From positions 4,687,501 through 4,751,500 of the forward strand of contig NZ_JAUSZH010000001.1 in the NCBI RefSeq assembly GCF_030817355.1: DNA of 64,000 nucleotides, in the 5' to 3' direction. The translations under genes and the position numbers were made by a program. This DNA comes from Streptomyces sp. V1I1 (GTDB taxonomy: Bacteria > Actinomycetota > Actinomycetes > Streptomycetales > Streptomycetaceae). Below the pieces are notes generated by a model. The model was not told the origin of the DNA and made no database searches. It saw nothing but the letters and a program-made list of their open reading frames with translations. This document shows, in pieces, positions 43,844 through 52,788 of this stretch. Every line of letters begins with the position of its first letter. Within the stretch, counting starts at the first letter, position 1.

Positions 43844-43878
43844 AGGGCCCTGCCCGGGTTGAACCCGGGCAGGGCCCT
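43844..43878. terminator. Bidirectional terminator between the efflux and MarR genes
   Basis: A perfect 15-bp stem beginning AGGGCCCTGCCCGGG with a 5-base loop (TTGAA) is followed by TCTCTTG. It lies between convergent genes. Confidence 0.9.
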
Positions 43879-43895
43879 TCTCTTGCCGTGTGGGG

Positions 43896-44411
43896 TCAGC
43901 GCAGCCAGGGCAGGTCCGCGCCGGAGTCCTGCGGCTGGAGCCCAGCGGCCATGATCTGCATGATCTCGCCGAGCTGTCCGACCTGCTCGGGCGTGAGCCG
44001 GTCGAACATCGCCTGTCGTACGGCCTCGACATGGCCGGGCGCGGACCGTTCGAGGACCTTGAAGCCGTCGTCCGTCAGCACGGCGTTCTGCCCACGCTTG
44101 TCGGAGGGGCAGTCCTCGCGGCGCACCCAGCCGTTCTTCTCGAGACGGGCTATCGCGTGCGAGAGCCGGGACCGGGTGATCTTCGCGTCGATGGCCAGCT
44201 CGGTCATCCGCTTGCGGCGGCGCGGGGCCTGGGAGAGCTGGACGAGCAGTCCGTAGTAGATGTGCGGCATGCCGGCGTCGCGCTGGAGCTGGCGGTCGAG
44301 GTGGTCTTCGAAGAGGGTGGTGGCATGGAGATAGGCGCGCCAGACGCGCTGTTCGTCCTCGGTGAGCCAGCGCGGTTCGCGGCCGCCCCCGCCAGTGGAT
44401 GCCGTGTTCAT
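43896..44411 (-). CDS. MarR-family transcriptional regulator
   Basis: The 171-residue protein (174 if started at the ATG at 44420) has the MarR winged helix: ELAIDAKITRSRLSHAIARL then EKNGWVRREDCPSDKRGQNA, the recognition helix and beta wing, followed by a C-terminal dimerisation helix ending LPWLR. It is divergent from the dioxygenase gene. TTGAA-type repeats in the 122-132 bp between them are probable operators. I infer that it represses the dioxygenase and responds to a phenolic ligand, as many MarR proteins do. Confidence 0.92.
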   Translation of the reverse strand: MNTASTGGGGREPRWLTEDEQRVWRAYLHATTLFEDHLDRQLQRDAGMPHIYYGLLVQLSQAPRRRKRMTELAIDAKITRSRLSHAIARLEKNGWVRREDCPSDKRGQNAVLTDDGFKVLERSAPGHVEAVRQAMFDRLTPEQVGQLGEIMQIMAAGLQPQDSGADLPWLR

Positions 44412-44431
44412 GTATTCCACTCTACGACCTA

Positions 44432-44485
44432 TTCTTGAAGGTTGAACTATGTGGAGTTAGAGTGGAGCTAGCTTGAAAGTTCAAG
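44432..44485. promoter_or_regulatory. TTGAA-type inverted repeats between marR and the dioxygenase
   Basis: CTTGAA-AG-TTCAAG (44472-44485) is a near-perfect palindrome. A related CTTGAAGGTTGAA lies about 44434-44446. Size and symmetry fit MarR operators. Confidence 0.6.
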
Positions 44486-44542
44486 TAGGTCGCAGGTAGG
44501 TCGGACGTAGACCGGACCGGATGTGGATCGGGAGCCGCTGTC

Positions 44543-45325
44543 ATGAATGCCACCCCTGCCGCGGAGCGCATGCCCGCCCTCTATCTCTCGCACGGCGCAC
44601 CGCCGCTCGCCGACGACCCCGTCTGGCCCGGCGAGCTCGCCGCCTGGTCCTCGTCCCTGCCGCGCCCGAAGGCGATCCTCATGGTCTCGGCCCACTGGGA
44701 GGACGCCCCACTCGCGCTCGGCGCGACCGGGACCGTACCGCTGGTGTATGACTTCTGGGGCTTCCCCGAGCACTACTACCAGGTCCGGTACGGCGCGCCC
44801 GGCGCGCCCGAACTCGCCGATTCCGTACGGAAGTTGCTGCGCACCGCCGGAACGCCGGTACAGGATGTCCCGGACCGCGGGCTCGACCACGGCGCCTACG
44901 TCCCGCTGGTGGAGATGTTCCCGGGCGCCGACCTTCCCGTACTCCAGATCTCCATGCCCACGCTCGACCCGCAGAAGCTGATGGACATCGGGCGCAGGCT
45001 CGCGCCGCTGCGCGACGAGGGCGTGCTGATCGTCGGCAGCGGCTTCTTCACCCACAATCTGGCGGCGCTGCGGCATGAGGGGACTCCCGGCTGGTCGGCG
45101 GAGTTCGACGACTGGGGGCGGCGGGCGCTCGCGGCGGCGGACGTGGACGCATTGCTGGACTTCGAGAACAAGGCCCCGGCCGGCCGGCTGGCCCACCCGC
45201 GGACCGAGCACTTCGCGCCGCTGTTCGTCACCCTGGGAGCGTCTCAGGACGAGCTCAAGAGCGGGAAGAGCGTGATCGACGGCTTCTGGATGGGCCTGGC
45301 GAAGCGGTCCTTGCAGTTCGGCTAG
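44543..45325 (+). CDS. LigB/DODA-type extradiol dioxygenase
   Basis: The 260-residue protein matches the YgiD/DODA class III ring-opening dioxygenase family: YLSHGAPP (metal His), ILMVSAHWED (His), the LDHGAYVPLVEMFP catalytic His region, and TEHFAPLFVTLGA (His). A single Zn or Fe site opens catecholic rings in this family; bacterial members may act on L-DOPA or protocatechuate-like compounds. It is divergent from marR. Its 3' end overlaps the convergent acetyltransferase gene by 4 bp. Confidence 0.92.
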   Translation: MNATPAAERMPALYLSHGAPPLADDPVWPGELAAWSSSLPRPKAILMVSAHWEDAPLALGATGTVPLVYDFWGFPEHYYQVRYGAPGAPELADSVRKLLRTAGTPVQDVPDRGLDHGAYVPLVEMFPGADLPVLQISMPTLDPQKLMDIGRRLAPLRDEGVLIVGSGFFTHNLAALRHEGTPGWSAEFDDWGRRALAAADVDALLDFENKAPAGRLAHPRTEHFAPLFVTLGASQDELKSGKSVIDGFWMGLAKRSLQFG

Positions 45326-45924
45326 CCGCTGCTGCCCAGGTTCTTCCCCTGGTCTTTCCCCTGGTCTTTGCCCACGTCTTTACCCAGGTCTTTGCCCACG
45401 TCTTTACCCAGGTCTTTCTCGTACCAGGCCACGTCCCAGTACCGGCCGAACTTCCGGCCCACTTCGCGGTACGTACCGACGTGCCGGAAGCCGAAACGCG
45501 CGTGCAGCCGGGCCGAGGCCTCGTTCGGCTGGGCGATCCCGGCGTACGCGCGATGCAGATCTTCACCGTCGAGTGCCTCGAAGAGCGCCTTGTAGAGGAG
45601 TGTGCCGATGCCGCGGCCCGCCGCATCGGGAGCGCAGTAGACGCTGACCTCGACCGAGGTGGAGTATGCGGGCTTGGGGCGGAAGGGGCTGCTCGTCGCG
45701 TACCCAAGAATGAGGGCAGAACGGACATCGCGAGCAACCAAAAGACGATGCGGGCCGTCTTCAGGGTGGGAGTGCAGCCATGAGCGGCGCTGCTCGGGTG
45801 TGAAGACGGTCGTGTCGAAGGTGACGGCGGTCTCACGTATGTAGTGGTTGTAAAGCTCCGTGAGGGCATCGAGGTCGGCCTCCGTGCCCGCCCTGACCTG
45901 CACCTCTGCGTGATCCTTCGGCAC
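45322..45924 (-). CDS. GNAT-family N-acetyltransferase (phosphinothricin acetyltransferase-like) with repeat tail
   Basis: From the GTG at 45924, preceded by a strong GGGAGGAAGA site, the protein has 200 residues. The acetyl-CoA loop is AAGRGIGTLLYKALFEAL, and SSPFRPKPAYSTSVEVSVY plus HARFGFRHVGTYREVGRKFG are typical of PAT/Bar-like enzymes, which acetylate amino groups of phosphinothricin or methionine derivatives. The last 28 residues are a repeat of K-D-x-G units (KDLGKDVG) encoded by 12-bp tandem DNA repeats, not seen in normal family members. The frame upstream of 45924 lacks conserved sequence. Confidence 0.9.
   Translation of the reverse strand: MPKDHAEVQVRAGTEADLDALTELYNHYIRETAVTFDTTVFTPEQRRSWLHSHPEDGPHRLLVARDVRSALILGYATSSPFRPKPAYSTSVEVSVYCAPDAAGRGIGTLLYKALFEALDGEDLHRAYAGIAQPNEASARLHARFGFRHVGTYREVGRKFGRYWDVAWYEKDLGKDVGKDLGKDVGKDQGKDQGKNLGSSG
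45339..45422. repeat. Seven 12-bp tandem repeats in the acetyltransferase 3' end
   Basis: Units of the form SGTCTTTRCCCA (plus strand) run from 45339 to 45422, the two outermost being less regular. Because 12 is a multiple of 3, copy changes add or remove four residues without a frameshift. Confidence 0.85.
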
Positions 45925-45983
45925 TCTTCCTCCCGATGGCCGGACAGGGTACTGCAAGATCACGAAAATCGATGTGTCGCGTG

Positions 45984-46009
45984 GGAATTCTGTCCGGATT
46001 CCAGTCGTT
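45984..46009 (+). promoter_or_regulatory. Sigma-R type promoter of hrdD
   Basis: GGAAT (45984-45988), an 18-bp spacer and GTT (46007-46009) match the thiol-stress sigma-R consensus GGAAT-N18/19-GTT. It lies about 62 bp upstream of hrdD. In S. coelicolor hrdD is a reported sigma-R target, which agrees. Confidence 0.8.
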
Positions 46010-46070
46010 GTTTCCAACGGATGCAGGGCACCCGGAAGGGTGTCGCGACCTACTCAGCAAGGGAGCTCGC

Positions 46071-47063
46071 ATGGCAACCCGTGCCGTCGCCCGTCGTCAG
46101 TCCGAGTCCACTGGGACCGGCCGGGCAAGCAGTGCCGTGGGCGGGGAGATCGCCGACCGCGACCTGGTCGGCATGTACCTCGACGAGATCGCACGTACGC
46201 CGCTGCTCGACGCCGCAAAGGAAGTCGAGCTGTCCAAGACCATCGAGGCGGGCGTGTATGCCCAGCAGATCCTCGACGAAGACGTGCAGAGCGATGCCGT
46301 CGACGCCACGCGCGAGGAGCTCGAGGCGCTGGTCGCCGAGGGCGAGCGCGCGAAGGACGTCTTCATCCGCTCCAACCTCCGGCTTGTGGTGGCAGTGGCC
46401 CGGCGCTACCCGCGCAGCGGCCTGCCCCTGCTCGACCTGATCCAGGAGGGCAATGCCGGTCTGGTGCGCGCGGTCGAGAAGTTCGACTACGCCAAGGGCT
46501 TCAAGTTCTCGACGTACGCCACGTGGTGGATCCGCCAGGCGATCACCCGCTCCATAGCCGACCAGTCCCGCACGATCCGGCTCCCTGTCCACCTGGTGGA
46601 GGAGCTCGGCCGGATTCGCCGCGTCCAGCGCGAGTTCAACCGGGAGAACGGGCGGGAACCGGAGGCCGCGGAGGTCGCGAAGGAGCTGGGCTCCACGCCT
46701 GAGCGCGTCATCGACGTCCTCGACTGGGCGCGCGACCCCGTCAGCCTGAACATGGCGGTGGACGACGCGGGCGAGACGCAGTTCGGCGACCTGCTGGAGG
46801 ACACCTCGGCGGTCTCGCCGGAGCAGTCGGTGCTCACGCTGCTGCGCAGCGAGGAGCTGGAAGACCTGATCGGCAAGCTCGACCACCGGACCGCGTCGAT
46901 CATCCGCATGCGGTACGGCATCGAGGACGGCCGGGAGCGCACCCTGACGGAGGTCGGCAAGCAGCACGGCCTGACGCGGGAGCGGATACGGCAGATCGAG
47001 AAGCACGCGCTGCTGGAGCTGAAGCGGATGGCGCGCGACACGGGCTTCGACGCGGCGGCGTAA
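46071..47063 (+). CDS. hrdD: RNA polymerase principal-like sigma factor HrdD
   Basis: The 330-residue group 2 sigma factor starts MATRAVARRQS, like S. coelicolor HrdD. It has region 1.2 (DLVGMYLDEIARTPLLDA), the core-binding region 2 (LRLVVAVARRYPRSGLPLLD then LIQEGNAGLVRAVEKFDYAK), the -10 recognising FSTYATWWIRQAITRSI, region 3 and region 4.2 (TLTEVGKQHGLTRERIRQIE). There is no long acidic region 1.1, so it is not the housekeeping HrdB. The ATG at 46071 follows AAGGGAG. It is preceded by a sigma-R promoter and followed by a strong hairpin. Confidence 0.95.
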   Translation: MATRAVARRQSESTGTGRASSAVGGEIADRDLVGMYLDEIARTPLLDAAKEVELSKTIEAGVYAQQILDEDVQSDAVDATREELEALVAEGERAKDVFIRSNLRLVVAVARRYPRSGLPLLDLIQEGNAGLVRAVEKFDYAKGFKFSTYATWWIRQAITRSIADQSRTIRLPVHLVEELGRIRRVQREFNRENGREPEAAEVAKELGSTPERVIDVLDWARDPVSLNMAVDDAGETQFGDLLEDTSAVSPEQSVLTLLRSEELEDLIGKLDHRTASIIRMRYGIEDGRERTLTEVGKQHGLTRERIRQIEKHALLELKRMARDTGFDAAA

Positions 47064-47095
47064 TCGCCCGCGGCGGGCAAAGGCCCCCATAGACG

Positions 47096-47128
47096 GACCC
47101 CGGCACCATCCCCCCCGGTGCCGGGGTC
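47096..47128 (+). terminator. Terminator of hrdD
   Basis: GACCCCGGCACC and GGTGCCGGGGTC make a perfect 12-bp stem with a 9-base loop, followed by CTTTCCT, 33 bp after the stop codon. Confidence 0.9.
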
Positions 47129-47206
47129 CTTTCCTGCCGTGTGCCCGCGGCTCCTGTGCCCGCGGCTCCTGCTCCTGTGCCCGCGACGTCTCTTGTGCCC
47201 GCGGCG

Positions 47207-48169
47207 TCACCGGACAGGAGTTGCCCGGGTCAGGCGCGCGCCCAGGTTCGTCACGTACTCCACCAGCGGCCGCGGTCCGTGCACCGTGAACTCGCAGTCC
47301 ACCAGCGCCAGTCGGAGCGCCACCCACTCCAGCGAGTCCGCCGACCTCGCCCGCAGCCGGCATGTTCCCTCTCCCGTCGCCTCCGGCGCGCCCAGCGTCT
47401 CCGGGAGACGCGCGGCCACGAACGCCGCCGGGGCCTCGAAGGTCACGTCGATGGCGTGCTCCGGCTGCCGGGACATGGAGTGCCCCAGCAGCTCCGCGGC
47501 ACTGCCCGTCGGCAGCTCCCGCGGCACAAAGCGCGCCCCCGTGGCCAGGGGTTCAGAGACCCGGTCGACCCGGAACGTACGCCAGTCCTCCCGGCCGATG
47601 TCGTACGCGACGAGATACCACCGGCGGCCGGTCGAGACGAGGCGGTACGGCTCGACCTGCCGCTTCGTCTCGGTGCCGTTGCCCGCGCGGTAGCCGAAGC
47701 GGAGCCGTTCGCGCCCGGTGGCAGCGCCCGCGATGACCGTCAGAGTCTGCGGGTCGATCGTCGCGCCGTCGCCCCGGGTGAGCGGGACCGTCGCCGCCTG
47801 GAGCGTGGTCACCCGGTGCCGCAGCCGGGACGGCAGCACCTGCTCCAGCTTGGCCAGGGCGCGTACGGAGGCCTCCTCGATGCCCTCGATGGCGTGGCCG
47901 GCCCCCGCGCGCAGGCCGACCGCGATCGCGACCGCCTCCTCGTCGTCGAGGAGCAGCGGCGGCATCGCGGCGCCCGCGACCAGCCGGTACCCGCCGACCG
48001 CGCCCTTCGTCGCCTCGACCGGATAGCCGAGGTCGCGCAGCCGGTCGATGTCGCGCCGGATGGTGCGCGGGCTCACCTCGAGGCGCTCGGCGAGCTCACT
48101 GCCCGGCCACTCGCGCGGTGTCTGGAGGAGGGAGAGCAGATTCAGGAGTCGTGCCGGAGTATCCGTCAT
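47207..48169 (-). CDS. YafY/PafBC-like regulator: HTH plus WYL domain
   Basis: The 320-residue protein has a DeoR-like N-terminal helix-turn-helix (LLQTPREWPGSELAERLEVS then PRTIRRDIDRLRDLGYPV), the GAVGGYRL linker, and a WYL domain (RQVEPYRLVSTGRRWYLVAY then FRVDRVS). WYL regulators sense ligands or nucleic acids through the WYL module. It is divergent from a DHA2 efflux gene and an inverted repeat lies between them, so it likely controls the pump. Confidence 0.93.
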   Translation of the reverse strand: MTDTPARLLNLLSLLQTPREWPGSELAERLEVSPRTIRRDIDRLRDLGYPVEATKGAVGGYRLVAGAAMPPLLLDDEEAVAIAVGLRAGAGHAIEGIEEASVRALAKLEQVLPSRLRHRVTTLQAATVPLTRGDGATIDPQTLTVIAGAATGRERLRFGYRAGNGTETKRQVEPYRLVSTGRRWYLVAYDIGREDWRTFRVDRVSEPLATGARFVPRELPTGSAAELLGHSMSRQPEHAIDVTFEAPAAFVAARLPETLGAPEATGEGTCRLRARSADSLEWVALRLALVDCEFTVHGPRPLVEYVTNLGARLTRATPVR

Positions 48170-48191
48170 GTTCTTCAGGATGCCGCTTATA

Positions 48192-48210
48192 TAGGTCGTG
48201 ATCTGACCTA
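48192..48210. promoter_or_regulatory. Inverted repeat TAGGTC-N7-GACCTA between WYL regulator and efflux gene
   Basis: TAGGTC (48192-48197) and GACCTA (48205-48210) lie 22 bp before the regulator start and directly at the pump start. TTATATA just upstream is a possible -10 element. The likely binding site of the WYL protein. Confidence 0.55.
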
Positions 48211-48211
48211 C

Positions 48212-49738
48212 ATGGCCTCTACTTTCCTTCCTATGAGTTCACAGCCCGCCGTCCCGGATACGGCTTCAGACCGTCGTCGCTGGATCGCGCTTGCCATCGT
48301 CATGACCGCCGCCTTCATGGATCTGGTCGACGTCACCATCGTCAATATCGCGATCCCGAGCATCGAGCGGGACCTCGGGGCGTCCTTCGGCGCGATCCAG
48401 TGGATCACCGCCGGGTACGCGCTGGCCTTCGCCGCCGGTCTGATCACGGGCGGCCGGCTCGGTGACATCTACGGCCGCAAGCGGCTCTTCCTGATCGGCA
48501 TCACCGGCTTCACGCTCGCCTCCGCGCTCTGCGGCTTCGCCGCGAACGAGGAGATGCTGGTCGCCTCCCGCCTGCTGCAGGGCGCGACCGCCGCGATGAT
48601 GGTGCCGCAGGTGCTGGCGATCATCCATGTCACCTTCCCGGCGCACGAACGCGGCAAGGTCTTCGGCATGTTCGGCGCGATCATCGGGCTCGGCGCGGTG
48701 TCCGGGCCACTGCTCGGCGCGCTGCTGACCCAGTGGAACCTCTTCGGCCTCGAGTGGCGGCCGATCTTCCTGATCAATCTGCCGGTGGGCATAGCCGGGC
48801 TGATCCTGGGCCGGAAGTACATCACCGAGTCCCGCGCCCCGAAGGCGCTCAAGCTCGACCTCGCCGGCGTCGCGCTGGTCACGCTCGGCCTGCTGATGCT
48901 GATCTACCCGCTCACGCGCGGCCGTGAGCTGGGCTGGCCGCTGTGGGGTCACCTGTGCATGGCCGGCAGCCTGATCGTCTTCGCCGCGTTCGTCATGTAC
49001 GAGAAGTACAAGACGCGCAAGGACTCCTCGCCGCTCGTCGAGCTGTCGCTGTTCAAGGTGAAGAGCTTTGCCGCGGGCATCGCCGTGCAGCTCACCTTCG
49101 GGATCGCGTGCGGGATCTTCTTCCTGGTCTGGACGCTGTACATGCAGATCGGTCTTGGCTGGTCGCCGCTGCGGGCGGGGCTGACCGGCGTCCCCTTCTC
49201 CATCGCCGTGTCCACGGCGGCCGGGATGTCCGTACAGAAGCTGGTGCCGCGCTTCGGCCGCAAGGTGCTGCAGGCGGGCGCGGTGACGATGGCCGCGGGT
49301 CTGCTGATCTACATCTGGGAGGCCGGGCGGTACGGGACGGGGATCCAGTCCTGGCAGATGGCGCTCCCGCTGGTGGTCATGGGGATCGGGATGGGCCTGA
49401 TAGTGGCGCCGCTGACGGACGCGGTCCTGTCGGACGTGCCCCGCGAGCACTCGGGCTCGGCGTCCGGACTGATCAACACCACCATGCAGATGGGCAATGC
49501 GCTGGGGCTCGGACTGGTCTCGGTGGTCTTCTTCGGCTCGATCGACGACCGGATCGCGCCGAGCGCGGTCGGGAAGGCGTTCGGGGAGGCGTTCCAGAAC
49601 TCGCTGTGGTGGGTGGTGGCGGTGCTGGGCGCGATCTTCGTGGTGATGTTCGCGCTGCCGGCGCGGCCGAAGCAGCATGTGGAGGGGGCGGCGGAGACCG
49701 AGGGTCCGGTGGACCGGGAGCCGGTGCTCGCCAACTGA
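48212..49738 (+). CDS. MFS efflux transporter, DHA2 family (second copy)
   Basis: About 508 residues and 14 hydrophobic segments, with MTAAFMDLVDVTIVNIAIPS in segment 1, GGRLGDIYGRKRLFL (motif A) and a motif C region (FGAIIGLGAVSGPLLGALL). It should be a drug:proton antiporter. The start is uncertain: ATG at 48212 (MASTFLP...) or 48233 (MSSQPAV...). Neither has a convincing Shine-Dalgarno sequence, so the transcript may be leaderless, starting right after the operator. It is divergent from the WYL regulator gene. Confidence 0.92.
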   Translation: MASTFLPMSSQPAVPDTASDRRRWIALAIVMTAAFMDLVDVTIVNIAIPSIERDLGASFGAIQWITAGYALAFAAGLITGGRLGDIYGRKRLFLIGITGFTLASALCGFAANEEMLVASRLLQGATAAMMVPQVLAIIHVTFPAHERGKVFGMFGAIIGLGAVSGPLLGALLTQWNLFGLEWRPIFLINLPVGIAGLILGRKYITESRAPKALKLDLAGVALVTLGLLMLIYPLTRGRELGWPLWGHLCMAGSLIVFAAFVMYEKYKTRKDSSPLVELSLFKVKSFAAGIAVQLTFGIACGIFFLVWTLYMQIGLGWSPLRAGLTGVPFSIAVSTAAGMSVQKLVPRFGRKVLQAGAVTMAAGLLIYIWEAGRYGTGIQSWQMALPLVVMGIGMGLIVAPLTDAVLSDVPREHSGSASGLINTTMQMGNALGLGLVSVVFFGSIDDRIAPSAVGKAFGEAFQNSLWWVVAVLGAIFVVMFALPARPKQHVEGAAETEGPVDREPVLAN

Positions 49739-49847
49739 GCTCGTGCGGCTGACAGGCCCGGCCCTGGCGGAACAAAAAACTCTTTCGGTGCCTGCTCCAC
49801 ATTTCCGTGGTCAAGTGACCTTGGCGGCGGTGTGTCGTTCCAAAGAA

Positions 49848-50153
49848 GTGGAGTACGAACGCTTCGATGCGGCAATGCAGCAACTGGTCTGTTCCCGCAC
49901 CCAGTTGGATGCGCTCGTGACTGCCCTCGCTCCTGAGCAGTTGGCTGGCTTCAGCCCGCAGGAAGCCGCCGTCCGAACGGAACTCGCCGGTGATGCCCTC
50001 CAGCTCCTGGAAGTCACCGAAGCGGCGATCGATTCCGGTGAGCCGGAGAACGTCCTCGTGGCCCTGGTCAACGCGGTTGATGTGCTCGCTGTCCAGCTGC
50101 GGGATCGGGTTCTGAACGGTGTCGTGGCGTCCATCCCACCACTGGATCAATGA
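49848..50153 (+). CDS. Small hypothetical protein
   Basis: From a GTG at 49848 this is a 101-residue, mainly helical and acidic protein (MEYERFDAAMQQLVCSRTQL, then a TALAPEQLAGFSPQEAA stretch). It has coding-like third-position bias and AAAGAAG immediately upstream. No family recognised; the frame is open further upstream into the transporter 3' end. Confidence 0.5.
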   Translation: MEYERFDAAMQQLVCSRTQLDALVTALAPEQLAGFSPQEAAVRTELAGDALQLLEVTEAAIDSGEPENVLVALVNAVDVLAVQLRDRVLNGVVASIPPLDQ

Positions 50154-50284
50154 CCGATGTGAAGCCCCGGGCCGAGGCGAACTCGCGGCCGGCCGAGCGG
50201 GGAGCCGATAAGCCCAGCCGGCCGTGATGCGATCGGTTCGGGGAAGACGGCAAGAGTCTGAGTGCCGAGCCGTCGGAGGCCGCG

Positions 50285-50680
50285 ATGGTGTATCCACCCG
50301 AGGAGGACTACGGACCCCTGGACGGGTCCCGCGTCGAGACACCGGAACGCGCGAGAGAAGTGACCCGCAGGTTCTTGTCCGTCGTCGCGCCGGGTGGCGG
50401 GAGCGGGGCGGACGCGGTGGTGCTGGTGGTGTCGGAACTGGTCACCAACGCGGTGCGGCATGCCGGCGGGGTGACCGGGTTCCGGCTGGAGGAAGGCCTG
50501 GGAACGGTGACGGTGGCGGTGCAGGACGCCAGCCCGGCCCCGCCACGGCCCCGCCCGGCGGGTGTCCGCGAGCCGTGCGGGTTCGGCTGGCATCTGGTGC
50601 GGGAGCTGTCGGCGGACGTCCAGGTCCACGTCCACCCGAGGGGGAAGACCGTGTGGGCGGCCGTGCGGCTGTCCCCCTAG
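50285..50680 (+). CDS. ATP-binding protein, RsbW-like anti-sigma/HATPase_c_2 type
   Basis: The 131-residue protein has the GHKL N-box motif VLVVSELVTNAVRHAGG and a G box region GFGWHLVRELSADVQV. This is the short single-domain ATPase found in dozens of copies in Streptomyces. Relatives are anti-sigma factor kinases, but many are orphans as here. Just before the likely start there is CGGAGG. No sigma or anti-anti-sigma gene is adjacent. Confidence 0.85.
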   Translation: MVYPPEEDYGPLDGSRVETPERAREVTRRFLSVVAPGGGSGADAVVLVVSELVTNAVRHAGGVTGFRLEEGLGTVTVAVQDASPAPPRPRPAGVREPCGFGWHLVRELSADVQVHVHPRGKTVWAAVRLSP

Positions 50681-50958
50681 CGTCACCCCGCAGGCCGAAG
50701 CACCGGCTGTGACGCTGATGCAGGCGCCTACGATTCCTGTTGAAGACCTCCGCGAACTGGCGGCCCGTTTGGGCATCGACCTGGGTCATTGAGTCGAGCC
50801 GAAGGGGCCCCACCGGGATGGACCGGGTAGGAGCCTCTCGCTATTTCGCACCCCTGGTCCACGTTGGCTCTACCCATGCGTCCACGAGTACCGGCGCGGC
50901 TCACCGCAGGTCAATCCCTGCTCACGGATCCAGCAAAGCCCGGAGTCTGTGGTCGTGA
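50681..50958. other. Intergenic stretch before the truncated IS481 element
   Basis: A short frame ending VEDLRELAARLGIDLGH (stop at 50790-50792) might be a remnant C-terminus. Otherwise nothing is recognised. No copy of the IS right-end repeat is present, so the left end of the element is missing. Confidence 0.5.
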
Positions 50959-52650
50959 CCGCCGTCGCTCCTGTTCGCACAGGAGCGACGGCAACTGGCG
51001 GACCGCTCGCGCAGGCCGGCCTCGTGTCCGCATCAGGCCTCTGCGGAGGTGGAGGCGGCGGTGTGTGAGCTGCGGCGTAAGCATCCCGCGTGGGGGCCTC
51101 GGCGGATCGCGTATGTGCTGGAGCGGGCTGGAGCGGTTGCTCCGGCGCCTTCGAGGATGACGGTGTATCGGATCCTGGTGCGGCACGGGCTGGTGGAGCG
51201 GGTCAGTCGGCGTCGGCGGCGGGAGGATTACAAGCGCTGGCAGCGTGAGGCGCCGATGCAGTTGTGGCAGATGGACATCGTTGGCGGGGTGATGCTGGTC
51301 GATGAGATGACCGGGGAGCTGACTGAGGCGAAGGTCGTGACCGGGGTGGACGATCACTCCCGGTACTGCGTCATCGCGTCGGTGGTGGCCCGCGCGACGG
51401 GACGTGCGATGTGTGCGGCGTTCGCGGGTGCGTTGCGGGCTTTCGGGGTGCCCCAGGAGGTGCTGACCGACAACGGCAAGCAGTTCACCGACCGGTTCGG
51501 GCAGGGTGGTGAGGTGCTGTTCGACCGGATCTGCCGGGAGAACGGGATCGCGCACCGGCTGACCCAGCCGGCGTCGCCGACCACGACCGGGAAGGTCGAG
51601 CGGTTCCATCAGACGCTGCGGCGTGAACTGCTGAATGATTGCGGGCCGTTCACCAGCATGGCGCTGGCGCAGGACGCTTTGGATGCGTGGGTGGCGCAAT
51701 ACAACACCGTCCGGCCGCACCAGGCTTTGGAGATGCAGGCTCCGGCCGACCGGTTCGCGCCGGTCCCCGCAGCGGAGCGGGATCTGCTGGGGTTGCGGGT
51801 GCCCGCGGTGCTGTCGGCAGTGCCTGCGCAGAGGGCTGCATCGGTTGCGGAAATGTCTGCAAGTTCGGGCCAGGATGCATCCGCGGTGGGTGCGGCGGTG
51901 GCCGTGCCGGTGGCAGATGGTGGGGCGGTGGAGTTCGAGCGGGTGGTGCCGCCGAGCGGGAATCTTCAGTTGGCGGGCAAGCAGTTCTGGCTGGGTCCGA
52001 CCCGCTCGGGGCTGACGGTGACGTTCTGGGCCGACACGACCGTGATCCACCTGCTGATCGGTGGGGCGCGGATCAAGACGGTGCGCTCGCACTTGTCGGT
52101 GGCTGATCTGGCGTTGCTGGCCGCTCGGGGTGGGCGTGTGGCGGGGCCGTCTCCGCTGCCGGCCGGGGACACGGCAGCATTCGAAGTGGACCGGGTCGTG
52201 AACAACAGCGGGCTGGTGGGCCTGGGCGGGCACCAGGTGCTGGCGGCGGAGATCCTGGGTGGGCGCCCGGTGAGCATCCGGATCGACGGCGCAACGCTGT
52301 CGTTCTTCGATCCACAGTCGCGGGAACTACTGCGGGTGCGGCCCAACCCGCTCAGCAGCGAGGAAGTCCGCCGCCTGAGAGGCGTCCGGCCGGCAGGTCC
52401 GGCGCCACGACTACGCGTCGAGCCCGTCCGGGTCCAGCGGCGGATCAGCACCCAGGGCACGATCATGGTCTGCCGACAGGTCGTCTCGCTCGGCCGGACC
52501 TACGCCGGACAGACCGTGACCGTGCACGTGGCGGAGTCGAAGATCACCGTGGAGCTGGACGGGCAGGCCCGGGTCATCCAGCGCACCACCGACATCCCGG
52601 TCCGCAATACGAAGGCGAACAAGCCCCACGAAGTTCCTGATGTTGTCTAG
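50959..52650 (+). pseudogene. IS481-family transposase, 5'-truncated
   Basis: The frame is open from a TGA at 50956. It joins the family sequence at DRSRRPASCPHQASAEVEAA, just after where the N-terminal helix-turn-helix domain (about 50-60 residues) should be; that domain is absent. The DDE integrase core is complete: QMDIVGG (first Asp), VLTDNGKQFTD (second Asp), TTGKVERFHQTLRREL (Glu). A long C-terminal region of about 270 residues follows. A GTG at 51049 is the first plausible internal start. Loss of the HTH and of the left end means it is probably immobile. Confidence 0.85.
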
Positions 52651-52706
52651 GCCCACCGTCAAGCATCAACTGGGACCAGAACGTCAAACATCACCTGGGA
52701 CTAGAC
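50985..52706 (+). mobile_element. Left-truncated IS481-type insertion sequence
   Basis: It comprises the transposase remnant plus the right end. The right end holds two 24-bp direct repeats at 52657-52680 and 52682-52705 (CGTCAARCATCAMCTGGGAC cores). Such tandem terminal repeats are typical of this IS type in actinomycetes. No matching left terminus was found upstream. Confidence 0.75.
52657..52705. repeat. Two 24-bp direct repeats at the IS right end
   Basis: CGTCAAGCATCAACTGGGAC and CGTCAAACATCACCTGGGAC head the two units, 25 bp apart. They are probable transposase-binding sites. Confidence 0.8.
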
Positions 52707-52788
52707 AGGCTGTCGCTCCTCGTTGGATGGTTCCTGCGGAGCGCTCCGCCGCTGTCTCCTCGCCCGTGGCGCTCACATCACCGTTTGA

